Origin: Negativicutes bacterium
GTDB taxonomy: Bacteria; Bacillota_C; Negativicutes; Acidaminococcales; Acidaminococcaceae
NCBI GenBank assembly: GCA_009930275.1
Contig: RZYP01000041.1
Span: forward strand, 1-14,144
Direction: 5' to 3'
DNA: 14,144 nt
The position numbers and the translations under genes are program-made. Under the pieces are notes generated by a model that saw nothing but the letters and a program-made list of their open reading frames with translations, had not been told where the DNA came from and did not search any database. Position 1 is the first letter of the stretch, and each line of letters starts with the position of its first letter. Of the stretch, positions 13,197 through 14,144 are shown one piece after another.

Positions 13197-13820
13197 CTAC
13201 GGGCGGTAGAGGCCTTTTTGATGTATGTATTCTTCCACAGCTGACGGCACCAGGCCCCTGATTGAACAGTTTTCCTGAACGCGCTGTCTGATATCAGTAG
13301 AAGAAATATCCATTTCCGGTGTATTTAGCCACTTTATCCTTGTTCTACCCAATTCACCAAAATACTCAATAACTTTATCAACCAACGGAGCAAAACCCGG
13401 TCTGGTGGCAGCTACAAAAGTACACAGTTCCATAATTTCCCGAACCTTGGTCCAAGTATCAAGGGCTGCTACTGAATCCGCACCTATAATGAAATATAAA
13501 TCATACTCGTTACCATACTGTTCATGTAAGGCGGCAACCGTATCATAACTATAGGAGACACCTTTACGATTCAACTCTATGTCAGATACAGCAAAATGAT
13601 TGTTGCCCTGCGTGGCTAGCAGCGTCATCTGATAGCGGTGCTCAGCCGGGGCATATTCCATGCCGATTTTATGCGGAGCAATATAGGCGGGGATAAAAAT
13701 AATTTTCTCCAGTCCCAATTGCTGATAAACAAACTCTGCAGTTTCAAGGTGCCCTTTATGTATAGGATCGAAAGATCCTCCCATGATACCCAACTTTTTG
13801 CGGTTCACGGCGATTTTCAT
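13197..13820 (-). CDS. nadD: Nicotinate-nucleotide adenylyltransferase
   Basis: 207 residues, the normal length. It adenylates nicotinic acid mononucleotide with ATP to deamido-NAD in NAD synthesis. The nucleotidyltransferase signature GGSFDPIHKGHL (14-25, with His21 and His24 of the HxGH motif) is followed by PAYIAPHK (44-51), GADS (113-116) and ISSTDIR (172-178). The ATG at 13820 has GAGAG about six bases upstream; an in-frame GTG directly before it (13823) is an equal possibility. A strong promoter lies just upstream across the end of the small membrane gene, so nadD is the first gene of a five-gene operon. Confidence 0.96.
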   Translation of the reverse strand: MKIAVNRKKLGIMGGSFDPIHKGHLETAEFVYQQLGLEKIIFIPAYIAPHKIGMEYAPAEHRYQMTLLATQGNNHFAVSDIELNRKGVSYSYDTVAALHEQYGNEYDLYFIIGADSVAALDTWTKVREIMELCTFVAATRPGFAPLVDKVIEYFGELGRTRIKWLNTPEMDISSTDIRQRVQENCSIRGLVPSAVEEYIHQKGLYRP

Positions 13821-13843
13821 CACCCACTCTCAATGTCTTGCTA

Positions 13844-14017
13844 CTAATTATACCAATTAAGCAGTGCTTGCACAACTGCCTGCAACAGTATAATCAGTAT
13901 AATGAGAATGACAATGCCTATGGCGCGGTCCTTCAAGTCGAAAATGGTTTTCGGTTTTTTGCAGTAGTCGCACCATGCCCGCCAGATTTCCCGGAAAGAT
14001 GTCTGTCCTTTATTCAT
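13844..14017 (-). CDS. Small single-span membrane protein, 57 residues
   Basis: I do not recognise the family. The protein has a polar N-terminal half ([15 protein letters not shown]), a CxxC (CDYC, about 17-20) followed by basic KKPKT, a short charged segment (FDLKDR), and one hydrophobic span (about 33-52) ending in NWYN. Its topology is probably N-in. The ATG at 14017 overlaps the end of the ABC permease by eight bases, suggesting translational coupling. An upstream in-frame ATG at 14029 lies deeper in the permease gene. No clear ribosome binding site precedes either, which weakens the call. The CxxC could bind metal or undergo redox, but with only two Cys this is speculation. Confidence 0.6.
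   Translation of the reverse strand: MNKGQTSFREIWRAWCDYCKKPKTIFDLKDRAIGIVILIILIILLQAVVQALLNWYN
13847..13875 (-). promoter_or_regulatory. Promoter of the nadD operon
   Basis: TTGTGC (13870-13875) and a perfect TATAAT (13847-13852) are spaced by 17 bases on the minus strand, with a TGn extension. The start near 13840 leaves about 20 bases before nadD. It overlaps the last codons of the small membrane protein gene. Confidence 0.75.
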
Positions 14018-14144
14018 AGCGCAAAGCATCGATAGGATCTAAAAGCGCGGCTTTTCTGGCTGGATAGATGCCAAAAAATAGTCCGATGCCAATTGAAAAA
14101 ATTACCGCAACAATAATCGCAACAAAGGAAACAACAGTTTTCCA
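14010..14144 (-). CDS. ABC transporter permease, MacB/FtsX type (C-terminal fragment)
   Basis: Only the last 44 residues are in the window. They form one hydrophobic span ([20 protein letters not shown]) followed by [20 protein letters not shown], the characteristic C-terminus of MacB-type and related FtsX-like permeases. The gene runs off the right edge. Such permeases work with an ATPase, and often a periplasmic adaptor, in export of peptides, lipoproteins or drugs. A coupled ATPase gene would be expected upstream, outside the window. The reading frame is open up to the edge and no start is visible. Confidence 0.9.
   Translation of the reverse strand, partial: WKTVVSFVAIIVAVIFSIGIGLFFGIYPARKAALLDPIDALRYE

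Overview
The window reads as a chromosomal piece of an anaerobic, outer-membrane-bearing Firmicute (class Negativicutes, Sporomusa/Pelosinus-like). Three signs support this: a complete TonB-dependent outer-membrane receptor under a cobalamin riboswitch; Firmicutes-style AGGAGG-type ribosome binding sites with the Firmicutes housekeeping order nadD-yqeK-LCP-rsfS-cvfB; and HydF, the [FeFe]-hydrogenase maturation GTPase. The lineage is an inference from gene content, not from a database search. Every gene seen lies on the minus strand, so transcription runs from high to low coordinates.

Layout, right to left in transcription order. (1) 14144-13844: the C-terminal end of a MacB/FtsX-type ABC permease, overlapped by a 57-residue single-span membrane protein. 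(2) 13875-10314: a promoter lying across the end of that small gene starts an operon nadD, yqeK, an LCP (LytR-CpsA-Psr) protein, rsfS and cvfB, with gaps of 4-43 bases. A tRNA-Ala(GGC) with its own consensus promoter and a strong terminator follows. (3) 10047-8668: a monocistronic class I aminotransferase. (4) 8655-8162: a 137-residue orphan gene with its own promoter and terminator. (5) 8064-7522: a cold-shock protein with a leader of about 100 bases. (6) 7482-4829: the bicistron hydF-aspA. (7) 4791-2754: two secreted proteins, a 13-motif WG-repeat protein and a small surface-adhesin-E-like protein. (8) 2729-446: promoter, cobalamin riboswitch, attenuator and TonB receptor. (9) 434-1: a second cobalamin riboswitch and attenuator directly behind the receptor, controlling a gene that starts at or beyond the left edge.

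How the parts work together: the left end is a B12-uptake region in which two successive transcripts each carry an aptamer and an intrinsic terminator, so receptor and downstream gene can be switched off separately by cobalamin. HydF and the aspartase-like enzyme are probably cotranscribed (3-base gap), which suggests the lyase serves H-cluster assembly, possibly as an ammonia source. The right half is housekeeping: NAD synthesis, dinucleotide hydrolysis, envelope assembly, ribosome silencing and RNA binding.

I found no CRISPR array, insertion sequence, phage gene or toxin-antitoxin pair. The best candidates for something under-described are the HydF-linked, C-terminally short aspartase-like enzyme with altered active-site positions; the secreted WG-repeat/adhesin-E-like pair; and the paired B12 switches.
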